Assembly: GCF_019904155.1 (NCBI RefSeq)
Contig: NZ_JAHCMB010000121.1
Location: 226,426-289,462, forward strand
Origin: Paenibacillus sinensis
GTDB taxonomy: Bacteria; Bacillota; Bacilli; Paenibacillales; Paenibacillaceae
DNA length: 63,037 nt
Reading direction: 5' to 3'
The notes below the pieces were generated by a model, which did no database searches, had not been told where the DNA came from, and worked only from the letters and a program-made list of their open reading frames with translations. Positions within the stretch are counted from its first letter, which is position 1; each line of letters starts with the position of its first letter. The position numbers and the translations under genes were made by a program. Shown piece after piece: positions 8,335 through 17,711 of the stretch.

Positions 8335-10191
8335 TTGGAATATTTCGATTATTTGCCTGAGTTAAGCATGGACAGCAAGAAGGAATATTTTCGGGCGGGC
8401 GCCGATCCGGATAGCCTAACAGCCCTGTCCAAATGCAGGCTGTCGGTTATCGATAATATGGCGCTGGGCAAGCTGATCGAGAAGGCGGCGGCTTCAGGTC
8501 ATTTTGCAGCATACAGACGAGTAAGAATGGGGATCATCAGCAACTTCACGCTGGATCATCTGAAATATAGTCTGATAGCCGCAGCCTTCAGAAGGGGGAT
8601 TTTACTCGAATTGGAATTCTCGCCGTTCGACAGCTTGCACCAGGTCGCGATGGGCCGAATTTCTCCCTTCAGATCGAAGCTTGACTTCATTTTCATCTAC
8701 CAGCACCCACAGAACTACTATAATGCGGGCATCCCTTTTGAGGAGATTAAGGAAGAGCTTACTCATTTATCGTTAGGAATCAAGGAGCAGTACGATGCCC
8801 GGCTGATTCTGTCTACCTCCCATGCGAGACATTATGATCAGACCTCAGCCGTTCGGGCCGGTTCGGCAGGGGGATATGAGGTCTTCAATTCCGGGTACAA
8901 CCGGATCATAGCGGAGATTGCGGATACCCACGGAATGCTCGTGCTGGATGTGAATAAGCTGGCTTCGATGGTCGGTCTGCTCAATTGGCACAGGCCCATC
9001 GATTATTACCGCAGCAAGGTTCCATTCCGGTTTGAATGCTCGGATATATTCTCCGATTATCTGACTCGTCTGCTGGCCGCCTATCTGGGCCTCCGAAAGA
9101 AGGTGGTCGTGCTGGATATGGACGGCGTTCTGTGGGGCGGAATACTGGGCGACGACAAACAGGACAACATCCTGATTGGCAGTGGCACACCGGAAGGAGA
9201 GGCGTTTCAGGATTTCCAGCGCTATCTGCATGACGAGCTTTTCCGTACGGGGATTGTTCTGGCCGCTTCATCCAAAAATGATATCGGCAACGTGGAGGAT
9301 TTATTCAACAACTGCTCCGAACTGGTGCTGAAGCGGGAGCATTTCGCGATTCTTCAAGTTAATTGGCAGGATAAGGTATCCAATATTAAGGCGATTGCCG
9401 AATCGTTGAATCTGGGACTGGACTCCATTGTATTCATTGATGACAACATGCATGAGAGGGCGCTGGTGCGCGAGAAGCTTCCCGAAGTATGCACAATCGA
9501 ATTGGGAAAGGACCCTGCGTACTATCCAGCCTTGATCGCTAACAGCGGGTATTTTGACTACTACGAGTTGAGTGATGAAGATCTGAGACGGTCACAGAGC
9601 TATCTTAATAATTTGAAAAGAATCGAAATTCAACAAAACTTCTCGGACTACAGCAGTTACCTGAAGTCCCTGGATATGGTGCTGCGCATCGAGCCGTTCG
9701 AAAGACAATCCATGACCAGGATTGCGCAGCTCATTAATAAAACCAATCAGTTTAATTTGATGAAAGACCGGTTTACCCCGCAGGAAATCGAACGGATCAG
9801 CGAGTCGGGAGATATGCTGTGCTATCAAATCTCGCTGGAGGACAAGCTGGAGAATTTCGGGATCATCAGCGCTTTTATCGCGGCGATCGAAGGTGACAGT
9901 CTCTGCATCAAGACCTGGGTGATGTCCTGCCGGGTATTTAACCGGGATATTGAAAATGCCGTTATGAACTTCTTGCATAATCTGGCCAAGCATAGCGGTC
10001 TGGCCCGGATAACGGGCTCTTGCAGAGAGGTTAAAGCCAATCAGTATACGGCGGAAATATTTACGCAAAGAGGCTTTGCGCTCGTTGAACAGCAGGGCGA
10101 CCGGGCAATTTATGAAATTGAAACCGGCCGGTACGAGGAAAGCTGCTGCTCCATATCCCGAATACTGATCGATAAATATACGTTGGTGTAA
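8335..10191 (+). CDS. FkbH-like glyceryl-ACP loading enzyme (HAD subfamily IIIC)
   Basis: The 618-residue protein has the FkbH layout: an N-terminal SGNH-like region (about 1-250), a HAD phosphatase core starting VVLDMDGVLWGG with Asp261 and Asp263, the motif SSKND and the acidic FIDDN segment, and a C-terminal GNAT-like acyltransferase domain (about 440-600). Family members dephosphorylate a glycolytic C3 phosphate and load the glyceryl group onto an ACP. The TTG start follows GAGGGGG at suitable spacing; the first internal ATG is 11 codons in. The adjacent ACP 2 is the likely acceptor. This gene is the best evidence that a glycerate-derived unit enters the product. Confidence 0.88.
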   Translation: MEYFDYLPELSMDSKKEYFRAGADPDSLTALSKCRLSVIDNMALGKLIEKAAASGHFAAYRRVRMGIISNFTLDHLKYSLIAAAFRRGILLELEFSPFDSLHQVAMGRISPFRSKLDFIFIYQHPQNYYNAGIPFEEIKEELTHLSLGIKEQYDARLILSTSHARHYDQTSAVRAGSAGGYEVFNSGYNRIIAEIADTHGMLVLDVNKLASMVGLLNWHRPIDYYRSKVPFRFECSDIFSDYLTRLLAAYLGLRKKVVVLDMDGVLWGGILGDDKQDNILIGSGTPEGEAFQDFQRYLHDELFRTGIVLAASSKNDIGNVEDLFNNCSELVLKREHFAILQVNWQDKVSNIKAIAESLNLGLDSIVFIDDNMHERALVREKLPEVCTIELGKDPAYYPALIANSGYFDYYELSDEDLRRSQSYLNNLKRIEIQQNFSDYSSYLKSLDMVLRIEPFERQSMTRIAQLINKTNQFNLMKDRFTPQEIERISESGDMLCYQISLEDKLENFGIISAFIAAIEGDSLCIKTWVMSCRVFNRDIENAVMNFLHNLAKHSGLARITGSCREVKANQYTAEIFTQRGFALVEQQGDRAIYEIETGRYEESCCSISRILIDKYTLV

Positions 10192-10201
10192 GGAGGCTCA
10201 T

Positions 10202-11275
10202 ATGCCAAAGGGGGCTTTTCGCAACGTCGCCATTACGGGTGTATCCACGGCGGTTCCGAGCTATTCGAAGTGTCTGGATGAGGAAGTGGATTTATTCGGA
10301 AGTCAGAAAAATATTGATAAGCTCAAACGCATTACGGGTCTGCACAGCAGGAGAATCGCGAATGAACAGACGACGAGCCTGGACCTGTGTGTCTACTCGG
10401 CGGAGAGATTGCTTGAAGCGATGAAGCTGGACAGGAGCGGGATTGACGGTGTTGTTTTCGTGACCCAGACGCCTGATCACCGAATACCGAATAATGCCTC
10501 ACTGGTCCACGGGATGCTTGGTCTTGAACGCGACTGCTTATGCTTCGATATCAATCATGGCTGCTCCGGCTATATTTATGGTCTCATCAATTCATTTTCG
10601 CTGATCGAATCGGGGATGTGCAGGCGGATTCTGCTGCTCGTCGGGGACACTCTGTCCAAGGTTATTAACCCCAGAGATAAGTCCCTGTCCATTATTCATG
10701 GAGATGCCGGTACCGCCACAATTGTTGAATATACGGAGCAGGAGAATGAGTCGAGCTTCATCTTGTACAGCGACGGCAGCAAGGCGAAGGCGATATGCGT
10801 TGAAGCGGGTGCATATCGCAAGATGTCCTGCCCGGAGACGGCAATTGAACAAGAGGATTCCGAAGGCAACCATCGCTCACCTGAGCAGTTATATATGAAT
10901 GGTCTAGAGGTATTCAATTTTGCGCTGCAGCATGTTCCGCCGCTGGTGAACGAGGCGATGACCTTAAGCCGCAAGACGATGGACGACATTGATCTGTTTG
11001 TATTTCATCAAGCGAACGGCATTATTAATCGGGGCATCATTGACAAGCTGTCTATTCCCTTGGAGAAGGCGCCGACGGATGTGATCCGGGACTACGGGAA
11101 TTCAAGCTGTGCGACGATTCCGCATGTACTGTCCAGCGCCTTGGGGAATTCCCCCGGCCCGCATGAGCTCTCGCTGATGCTGACGGGATTCGGTGTCGGC
11201 TTAAGCCTGGCGGCCTGTGTGACGAAGTTGAACGATGCGGTCATTCTGCCTGTTCTTGAATATGACCGAATCTAG
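10202..11275 (+). CDS. 3-oxoacyl-ACP synthase III (FabH-like) 2
   Basis: The 357-residue FabH-like enzyme has a complete triad: Cys121 in HGCSGYIYG, His269 in FHQAN and Asn300 in YGNSSCATIP. It is clearly related to the enzyme at 3099 but diverged. It lies straight after the FkbH gene, with an AAGGAGG site before its ATG. In tetronate pathways a FabH-like protein joins glyceryl-ACP to an acyl-ACP. By analogy this enzyme may join the glyceryl and amino-acid-derived branches or extend one of them. The substrates are not provable from sequence. Confidence 0.85.
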   Translation: MPKGAFRNVAITGVSTAVPSYSKCLDEEVDLFGSQKNIDKLKRITGLHSRRIANEQTTSLDLCVYSAERLLEAMKLDRSGIDGVVFVTQTPDHRIPNNASLVHGMLGLERDCLCFDINHGCSGYIYGLINSFSLIESGMCRRILLLVGDTLSKVINPRDKSLSIIHGDAGTATIVEYTEQENESSFILYSDGSKAKAICVEAGAYRKMSCPETAIEQEDSEGNHRSPEQLYMNGLEVFNFALQHVPPLVNEAMTLSRKTMDDIDLFVFHQANGIINRGIIDKLSIPLEKAPTDVIRDYGNSSCATIPHVLSSALGNSPGPHELSLMLTGFGVGLSLAACVTKLNDAVILPVLEYDRI

Positions 11276-11317
11276 CCCCTATGGACGTTTATTAAATGGA
11301 AGAAAGGATGTTAACAG

Positions 11318-11554
11318 ATGCCGGATATCAAGATTCTGGAGAACCTTCTTAACGAATGCAATATTGCTTATTCTGGGGACAAGGAGCAGGAATTGATCAT
11401 CAAATCCGTTCAACTGGTTGCGTTGGTTGTGGCGCTGGAAGAGGAGTTTGATATCGAAATCCCCGACCAGTACCTGGTGTTCGAGAACATGAATACGTAT
11501 CAGAAGATGGAGAATATGCTGTTGGAAGTCGGAGCAAGCCATGTCAATCCATGA
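11318..11554 (+). CDS. Acyl carrier protein 3 (atypical DSL motif)
   Basis: The 78-residue protein has the acidic helical profile of a carrier protein (helix II through EEEFDIEIPD). The usual Asp-Ser is replaced by Lys-Ser (Ser30 in IIKSVQLVAL). The serine is present, so pantetheinylation is possible, but the changed neighbour may give a distinct partner choice. The start is the ATG after GAAAGGA. Its 3' end overlaps the SDR gene by 14 bp, suggesting the reductase acts on a group carried here. Confidence 0.72.
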   Translation: MPDIKILENLLNECNIAYSGDKEQELIIKSVQLVALVVALEEEFDIEIPDQYLVFENMNTYQKMENMLLEVGASHVNP

Positions 11555-12296
11555 GACTCTGTTTGCAGGGAAGAGAATCCTTGTTACCGGCGCAAGCTCC
11601 GGCATCGGGTGCGCCATAACCCGCAGACTGCTGGAAAGCGGCGCCCATGTTACCGGCACGGCTCGCAGCATCGGGAAGCTGGCCTTGCTGCAGGAGTCTT
11701 TCGGGGAAGCATTCACTCCGCTTCCCCTTGATTTTGCCGATCCGGAAGGTTTGCAGGACTTCTGCAAGGAAATGGCCCCGGTCGATGGCGTTGTTCACTG
11801 TGCGGGAGTCTCCGAGATGGTCCCGGCCAAGCTCACGGAGTACGATAAGCTTCAGAGTATCATGCAGGTAAACTTTCTATTCCCGGCTTCCCTGAATAAC
11901 ATGCTGCTGCGGAAGAAGAAAATCAACAACGGAGGCAGCAGCATCTTCATGTCCTCCATTTCCGGGACCACGATCAGTAATATCGGCATGAGCGCATATG
12001 CGGCCTCCAAATCGGCCATAAGCGGGTACATAAGATCGGTTGCTCTCGAGACGGCTCCGAAAATCCGCATCAATTCCATTGCACCGGGGATGATTGACAC
12101 GAATGGCGGAATGTATATGGACACCGTGAACAGAATGTCCCAAGAGGAAGTTCAGAAGGACATCGAGCAATACCCTATGAAACGTTACGGCACTCCGGAT
12201 GATCTGACGGGGATGGTTGCCTTTCTCCTATCCTCCGAATCATCCTGGATTACCGGACAGACCTTTGTTGTCGATGGCGGCCGAACGCTGAAGTAA
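11541..12296 (+). CDS. SDR-family oxidoreductase (FabG-like)
   Basis: This 251-residue classical short-chain dehydrogenase has the NAD(P)-binding TGASSGIG at 16-23, a catalytic serine in the MSSISG region, Tyr153 and Lys157 in YAASK, and the usual C-terminal IAPGMI and FVVDGG segments. It would reduce a keto group or oxidise an alcohol, probably on a carrier-bound intermediate such as the product of one of the FabH-like enzymes. The ATG lies inside the end of ACP 3. Confidence 0.88.
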   Translation: MSIHETLFAGKRILVTGASSGIGCAITRRLLESGAHVTGTARSIGKLALLQESFGEAFTPLPLDFADPEGLQDFCKEMAPVDGVVHCAGVSEMVPAKLTEYDKLQSIMQVNFLFPASLNNMLLRKKKINNGGSSIFMSSISGTTISNIGMSAYAASKSAISGYIRSVALETAPKIRINSIAPGMIDTNGGMYMDTVNRMSQEEVQKDIEQYPMKRYGTPDDLTGMVAFLLSSESSWITGQTFVVDGGRTLK

Positions 12297-12318
12297 TCAG
12301 AAGAAACGGGAGGAATAG

Positions 12319-13392
12319 ATGGTGAAGAAGGAAAACCGGTTACTCTTATTGGCCTCACTATTGAAACGGACCATGAAGGAAGAACAGGAAATTCAGGATT
12401 TGATAGTACAGCCTTTGGACTGGGGATATATGGCGGGGCAATTGTATCATCACCGGCTGACAGGCTATTTTCTAAGGGGAACGACGCCGGAGCAGCAGAA
12501 AGGCATGCATTCCGAGCTGATCCGGAACATGAAGCTGCTGGTCCGGGCGCAGCGGCAGGCGACGATTTATTTGTTCGGCGTCATCAAGTCCATCACCGAG
12601 GCTTTTGATAAGGCGAACATCAGATACGCAGGACTTAAGGGATTGGTGTTCAATTACAGCATCTATAATCCGGGCGACCGAAGATCGAATGACGGTGACT
12701 TTTTGGTAGTGGAAGAGGATTTGAGCAAGGTGGATAAGGCCCTCAGGGAGCTTGGTTTTATTCAATCTTTGTATCGGAATGAAGAGTTCACGGAAGCAAC
12801 CCGAATCGAGAAAATGATTCAACGAATGAATTACCATGACCTGGTTCCCTACGTCAAGAAGAGCGATTCGGAGCTGTTTGACAAACTGGAGATTGATATC
12901 AACTTCCATTTCGACTCCAAGAACAATGATATTACCAAAAAAGTGCTGGAATATGGAACAGTCACATACGGACAATCTCCGGATACGATTACCGGATTGC
13001 CATGGCCGACCCATATGGCTCATTTGTGCAGCCACTTCTTTAGAGAGGCGACCGACACGATCTGGACCGAGACGAAGCGGGATGTTCTCCTGTACAAGGT
13101 AGTTGATATTATGAATACCTTCCGGCTGGAGGAAGAGAAGAGCAAGCTGGAGGAGTGGGTTCATCTCATGCAAGAGCTGAATCTCGACAAGGTATGCTAC
13201 TACACGCTGTACCAGCTGAGACAGTTCTACGATGATGACAATCTTGATTACTTATTGCCACTGCTGGAGCCGGAGGACACATCCTTCCTGGATGTGATTC
13301 ATGTATCGGGAAAGGATGAAGCGACGATAACACGCCAGGTCTCCTTCTATGATTCCGCATTCGATCTCTCTTATCCATTGGCCATGAAATAG
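12319..13392 (+). CDS. Nucleotidyltransferase-fold protein (NTP_transf_5-like)
   Basis: The 357-residue protein matches the pattern of the uncharacterised nucleotidyltransferase family: YAGLKG near residue 100, then PGDRRSNDGDF, with the metal-binding pair Asp125 and Asp127. Members are widespread in peptide and natural-product clusters of Gram-positives, but their reactions are mostly unknown. It may add a nucleotidyl group to an intermediate or to the finished compound, for activation or self-protection. A GGGAGG site precedes the ATG. Confidence 0.65.
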   Translation: MVKKENRLLLLASLLKRTMKEEQEIQDLIVQPLDWGYMAGQLYHHRLTGYFLRGTTPEQQKGMHSELIRNMKLLVRAQRQATIYLFGVIKSITEAFDKANIRYAGLKGLVFNYSIYNPGDRRSNDGDFLVVEEDLSKVDKALRELGFIQSLYRNEEFTEATRIEKMIQRMNYHDLVPYVKKSDSELFDKLEIDINFHFDSKNNDITKKVLEYGTVTYGQSPDTITGLPWPTHMAHLCSHFFREATDTIWTETKRDVLLYKVVDIMNTFRLEEEKSKLEEWVHLMQELNLDKVCYYTLYQLRQFYDDDNLDYLLPLLEPEDTSFLDVIHVSGKDEATITRQVSFYDSAFDLSYPLAMK

Positions 13393-13400
13393 AGTGAGCC

Positions 13401-14123
13401 ATGGCAACCTTATATGCCGTTAGGCTGGTGGATGATTGGGAGCCGTTTGTCTATAGGGAGCTGATGCTTCATATAACAGAAGGGAAAAGGCGAAGAATCG
13501 GGGAGAGATGGGATAGTCTTGAAGCCAAGAGGGGGATAATTGCCGACCTTCTCCCCGGATTCGGCTTGCGTAAATCCTTTGCAATGGAGAGAAGCGAGCA
13601 ACTGCTGTTTGGGACAACCCCCTTCGGAAAGCCAATCCTGTTGAACAAAGAGCATATGCACTTTAATGTGTCGCATTCCGGAGAATGGGTCGTGTGCGCC
13701 GTTGATGATCAACCGATCGGTATTGATGTGGAATACATCAACCTGCGGAAGATCGAGGGTCATTATAAAGTAGCCAGGCGTTTTTTCACTTCCCGGGAAT
13801 ATGATGATCTTATGACCAGGCAGGGGTTGGAGAAGGCGCGATACTTTTATGATCTGTGGACGCTGAAAGAAAGCTACATTAAGAAAGACGGAAGAGGCTT
13901 GTCGATTCCGCTCAATTCTTTCTGGTTCCGGCTTGAGGACGGCAAGATTCATTTCAGCGGCGGAGAACGATGCGAGCCCAACCATTTCCGGCAGTATCAA
14001 ATTGGTGAACACTACAAGCTCGCATATTGCTCTGCCAAGGATCAGCATCCCGAATGTCCCACCATCATAACATTGAATGAGCTGGTTGATGAGATTACAG
14101 CAAGTAAGGGGGAGCGACGATGA
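13401..14123 (+). CDS. Sfp-type 4'-phosphopantetheinyl transferase
   Basis: The 240-residue enzyme has the Sfp signature: FNVSHSGEW, then GIDVEY with metal ligands Asp109 and Glu111, and WTLKESYIKKDGRG around Lys156-Glu157. It transfers phosphopantetheine from CoA to carrier-protein serines, so it should activate the four ACPs of this operon. It is coupled to the next gene by an ATGA overlap. Its presence argues that the cluster is self-sufficient and carrier-dependent. Confidence 0.92.
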   Translation: MATLYAVRLVDDWEPFVYRELMLHITEGKRRRIGERWDSLEAKRGIIADLLPGFGLRKSFAMERSEQLLFGTTPFGKPILLNKEHMHFNVSHSGEWVVCAVDDQPIGIDVEYINLRKIEGHYKVARRFFTSREYDDLMTRQGLEKARYFYDLWTLKESYIKKDGRGLSIPLNSFWFRLEDGKIHFSGGERCEPNHFRQYQIGEHYKLAYCSAKDQHPECPTIITLNELVDEITASKGERR

Positions 14124-14809
14124 TCAGGCTGTTTTGTATTCCCCATGCGGGAGGCTCCGCTGACATTTTTGGCAAATGGAAAAGGCATCTTCGCCCTGGC
14201 GTGGAGCTGTTCCCCATCGAGCTGGCCGGTAGAGGCCGACGTGTGGATGAACCGTTGTATAAGTGCTTCTCCGAGGCGGTGGATGATGTCTTCAGGGTTG
14301 TTCAAGAAAACGCCGGGCAGCAGCCCTACGCCGTCTTCGGCCATAGCATGGGCTCCTGGATTGCCTATGAACTCTATTACAAAATGATTAGCGCCGGGCT
14401 CCACAAGCCGGAGCATATTTTTTTCTCGGGCAGGCATGCTCCGCATATGAAGAAGGACCGAAATCTGCTGCTTCGATTGCAGAATGATGAATTTCTCCAG
14501 CAGGTTAACGGAACAACCGGTTCATCCGATTGGGATAATGATAAAATTCCGGCGCTTCGGGCGTTGATCGCGGATTTTAAAATTATTGAAGGCTATGCAT
14601 TTACGCCTGGTCTGGAGCCTATTGATTGCAGGATTTCCATATTGGGCGGGAAGAAGGACAACATGATTGACTGTGACGAGCTTCGGGAATGGCTGAGCTA
14701 TTCCAGTCAATCGGCCGAACTGTTCCAATATGAAGGCGGGCATTTTTTCTGCTACTCCGAACTAAGGTCGGTCATGTCCATGATTAACGAGCAGCTCATT
14801 ACAAATTAG
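14120..14809 (+). CDS. Type II thioesterase
   Basis: The 229-residue alpha/beta hydrolase has the type II thioesterase pattern: FCIPHAGGSA at the start, nucleophile Ser76 in GHSMGS, and catalytic His208 in GGHFF. Such enzymes remove wrong or stalled acyl groups from carrier proteins and sometimes release the product. With no modular synthase present it would serve the free ACPs. It overlaps the phosphopantetheinyl transferase gene by 4 bp and is followed by ACP 4. Confidence 0.9.
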   Translation: MIRLFCIPHAGGSADIFGKWKRHLRPGVELFPIELAGRGRRVDEPLYKCFSEAVDDVFRVVQENAGQQPYAVFGHSMGSWIAYELYYKMISAGLHKPEHIFFSGRHAPHMKKDRNLLLRLQNDEFLQQVNGTTGSSDWDNDKIPALRALIADFKIIEGYAFTPGLEPIDCRISILGGKKDNMIDCDELREWLSYSSQSAELFQYEGGHFFCYSELRSVMSMINEQLITN

Positions 14810-14823
14810 GAGGAATGAATACG

Positions 14824-15081
14824 ATGAAATACGAGGATTTTGTATTGGATTGCTACCGGAAGGTGCTGGAAGAAGTTCCCGGTGAGTTTGAAGCTGCGCT
14901 CGACGCCAGAGTAGGAAAAGCCCCCGGTCTGGATTCGCTTGGACTGGTCAATTTGATGATCGAGATTGAGGAAGGTCTTCATATCTCTCTGGAAACGGTG
15001 TTAATCGATATAAGAAAGAGCCAGACCCTGGCCGACATTGTGCCGCTGGTGGAGAAGGTCTGCAAGGAAGTTGAAGTATGA
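14824..15081 (+). CDS. Acyl carrier protein 4
   Basis: The 85-residue carrier protein has its pantetheine site at Ser38 in GLDSLGLVN. The start is the ATG 10 nt after AGGAGG (14808-14813); an in-frame ATG at 14815 lies too close to that site. It overlaps the ABC ATPase gene by ATGA. Its location after the thioesterase and before the exporter suggests a late step, such as holding the acyl group before transfer or release; that is inference. Confidence 0.85.
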   Translation: MKYEDFVLDCYRKVLEEVPGEFEAALDARVGKAPGLDSLGLVNLMIEIEEGLHISLETVLIDIRKSQTLADIVPLVEKVCKEVEV

Positions 15082-16082
15082 GCATCATCCATGTGCAGAA
15101 TTTGCAAAAGGATTTCAGAATCAGAAAGAAGGAAGCCGGTTCAGGGAGATTCTTATCCCGCTTGATTTCCAAGCAATACGAGACAAAAAGCGCGGTCCAA
15201 AATATCTCCTTCTCCATTAATCCCGGGGAAATGGTCGGTTTCATCGGGCCTAACGGTGCAGGCAAATCGACTACGATCAAGATGCTGACAGGCATTCTCG
15301 TTCCAACCTCGGGAGAAATTCTGGTGAACGGGAGAATTCCGCATAAGAACCGGATGGAGAACGCGGCGGGTATTGGAGTGGTGTTCGGTCAAAGAACGCA
15401 GCTCTGGTGGGATATTCCTCTGCAGGAATCGGTTGAACTCCTCAAGTATGTGTATAAAATACCGGACTCGATTTATAAGGAGAACCTGAGGTTTCTAAGC
15501 GATCTTCTGGAAATCGGAACATTTATGCAGACGCCTGTCAGACAGCTGAGTCTTGGACAACGGATGAGAGGCGATCTGTTAGCCGCATTAATTCATAACC
15601 CGCAAATTCTGTTTCTCGATGAACCCACGATCGGTCTTGATGTCATAGCCAAGGAGAAGATTCGCGAGCTGCTGGTGAATATCAACAGGGAAAGGAAGGT
15701 AAGCATCATGCTGACGACCCATGATATGGTTGACATTGAGAAGACCTGCAACCGGATGATCATTATTGATAAAGGGCAGCTCATGTATGATGGCGGGCTC
15801 AAGCAAATCAAAGACCGGTTCGGCAAGCAGCGGAAGCTTATCGTCGATTTCAAATCGATCCGGCTGATTCCTCCAATCAATGGGGTCGTCGTCAACGAGC
15901 TGGAAGGAACGAAAGTATTGTTTCAATTCCATAAAGATGAAATATCGGCGTCCAGGCTGATTGCGATGATCTCCGAGCATAACGAAATATCGGATCTGGA
16001 AATCGTTGAGCCGGAAATCGACCATATTATCAGAGAGATTTATGAGAATGGAATAGAAGATACAATACCGGTGAATGTATGA
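15078..16082 (+). CDS. ABC-2 exporter ATP-binding protein
   Basis: The 334-residue ATPase has Walker A GPNGAGKST (57-65), signature LSLGQRMRGDL, Walker B ILFLDEPT and the switch His in TTHD. The C-terminal extension of about 90 residues is usual for DrrA/NodI-type exporters of drugs, antibiotics and polysaccharides. It is coupled by 4-bp overlaps to ACP 4 upstream and the first permease downstream. It should energise product export and perhaps self-resistance. Confidence 0.93.
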   Translation: MSIIHVQNLQKDFRIRKKEAGSGRFLSRLISKQYETKSAVQNISFSINPGEMVGFIGPNGAGKSTTIKMLTGILVPTSGEILVNGRIPHKNRMENAAGIGVVFGQRTQLWWDIPLQESVELLKYVYKIPDSIYKENLRFLSDLLEIGTFMQTPVRQLSLGQRMRGDLLAALIHNPQILFLDEPTIGLDVIAKEKIRELLVNINRERKVSIMLTTHDMVDIEKTCNRMIIIDKGQLMYDGGLKQIKDRFGKQRKLIVDFKSIRLIPPINGVVVNELEGTKVLFQFHKDEISASRLIAMISEHNEISDLEIVEPEIDHIIREIYENGIEDTIPVNV

Positions 16083-16867
16083 GAATGTACGTCGAGTTTA
16101 TGAAAAAAGCCTATCGGCAGCATGCGGTTTATCGCGTTCAGTATTACATGGGATTGCTGAATGCCATCTTAACCATCTTCATCGGCGCAGCCATCTGGAA
16201 AGCCGTGTACGGCGACAATCAAATTTTCAACGGCATTACCCAGAAGGAAATGATTACATACTCTGTCTTCGGCATGATTATGCGATCAATGCTTTCCATG
16301 AATGAATTTATATTGGATCATAAAGTTCGCTCGGGGGAAATTGCGGCCGATTTGCTGAAGCCTGTCCGATTTCTGTTCTATTTGTTCTCGATCGTTCTTG
16401 GCGAAACCTTGTATAACTTCAAGACACGGGTGCTGCCTGTCGTCATCGTTGCTTTTCTGGCTTTCCGAATGGTTGTGCCACAGGATAAATGGTACATTCC
16501 TCTTTTTATACTCAGCCTGGCCTTAAGCTATCTGGTCCTGTATTGCTTCAATTTAATTCTGTGGCTGGCGGTATTCTGGATTCATCAATCCTGGAGTATT
16601 GTAACGATCAAGAACTCTATTATCCTGATCTGCTCCGGCGCAATGGTTCCCTTGTGGTTCATGCCGAAGGGGATGTCGGACTTTCTGTCGTGGCTGCCTT
16701 TCAAAGATATTTACTATACGCCACTTAAAATCTATTTGGGTAAGGCAACCTTCTCGGAAGTATGGTCGCTGTATGCCAGCCAAGGAGTCTGGATTGTGAT
16801 TCTTCTTGCGATTGCTCTGTTCGTATGGAAAAAGGCGCAAAACAAACTGGTTATACAAGGTGGATAA
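16079..16867 (+). CDS. ABC-2 family exporter permease 1
   Basis: The 262-residue membrane protein has about six hydrophobic segments and an ABC-2 pattern with the LKPVRF turn. Proteins of this type pair with a second permease and a DrrA-like ATPase in antibiotic exporters. The start overlaps the ATPase stop by 4 bp. An alternative ATG is two codons later. Confidence 0.85.
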   Translation: MRMYVEFMKKAYRQHAVYRVQYYMGLLNAILTIFIGAAIWKAVYGDNQIFNGITQKEMITYSVFGMIMRSMLSMNEFILDHKVRSGEIAADLLKPVRFLFYLFSIVLGETLYNFKTRVLPVVIVAFLAFRMVVPQDKWYIPLFILSLALSYLVLYCFNLILWLAVFWIHQSWSIVTIKNSIILICSGAMVPLWFMPKGMSDFLSWLPFKDIYYTPLKIYLGKATFSEVWSLYASQGVWIVILLAIALFVWKKAQNKLVIQGG

Positions 16868-16871
16868 GAAT

Positions 16872-17690
16872 ATGTACGAATTTCAAAAACACAGCTTCAA
16901 GGATTATGTGTCGCTGTACTTCCGGTTTCTGAAGCTGACGGTATCATCCCGGATGCAGTACAAGACAGACACGTATTTGTTAACATTTGCCGTTATCATT
17001 CGGGAGTGCACGGCTCTGGTATCCTTATACCTGATCCTGATGAAATTTTCACAAATCCAGAGCTGGAATATCGCTCAGCTTCTATTTCTGTACAGCTTTG
17101 TCTTTCTGACGTATAGCCTATGCATTTTACTATTTACAGGTATTCGGGATTTCGAGAGCCTGATTCATCATGGCGAATTTGACGGATACTTGACCAAGCC
17201 GATCGCTCCATTTTTTCATGTGATCGCAAGAAAATCTGACATCATGGCGACTTTAGGACATGGAACCCTGGGAGTTCTGCTATTCGTCTATGCCTATCAT
17301 AAGCTGAATTTACCTCTTTCGGCCGGTAACATTCTTGCCATTGTGCTGGTCATGACAGGCGGAATTCTGATTCAAGGGGCGCTGCTGTTATTCACGGCTG
17401 TGCTAACGTTCTGGACCGTCAAATCAAGCGGCATTCAAGACCTGCTGTTCTATCAGATGCGGAGCTTTATTGCATATCCCTTATCCATTTACCCCAAGTA
17501 CATCCAGGGCATATTAACCTTTATTGTCCCATTAGGCTTTGTGAACTATTATCCTTCCCGATTCTTTATGGGAGACCATTCGAATTGGGGCTGGGTGTAT
17601 CTCACGTTAGGAGTAGGCGTCATCCTGTTCGCCGCAGCTTTGTTATTCTGGCGTACAGGGCTGCAGCGCTATGAGAGCTCCGGGAATTAA
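16872..17690 (+). CDS. ABC-2 family exporter permease 2
   Basis: The 272-residue permease has about six transmembrane segments and the conserved GEFDGYLTKPI motif near residue 95, matching the LKP turn of permease 1. The two likely form a heterodimer. The start is the ATG after AAGGTGG, four bases past the permease 1 stop. Confidence 0.87.
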   Translation: MYEFQKHSFKDYVSLYFRFLKLTVSSRMQYKTDTYLLTFAVIIRECTALVSLYLILMKFSQIQSWNIAQLLFLYSFVFLTYSLCILLFTGIRDFESLIHHGEFDGYLTKPIAPFFHVIARKSDIMATLGHGTLGVLLFVYAYHKLNLPLSAGNILAIVLVMTGGILIQGALLLFTAVLTFWTVKSSGIQDLLFYQMRSFIAYPLSIYPKYIQGILTFIVPLGFVNYYPSRFFMGDHSNWGWVYLTLGVGVILFAAALLFWRTGLQRYESSGN

Positions 17691-17711
17691 GGTCATAAGG
17701 AGGAATTGGCT

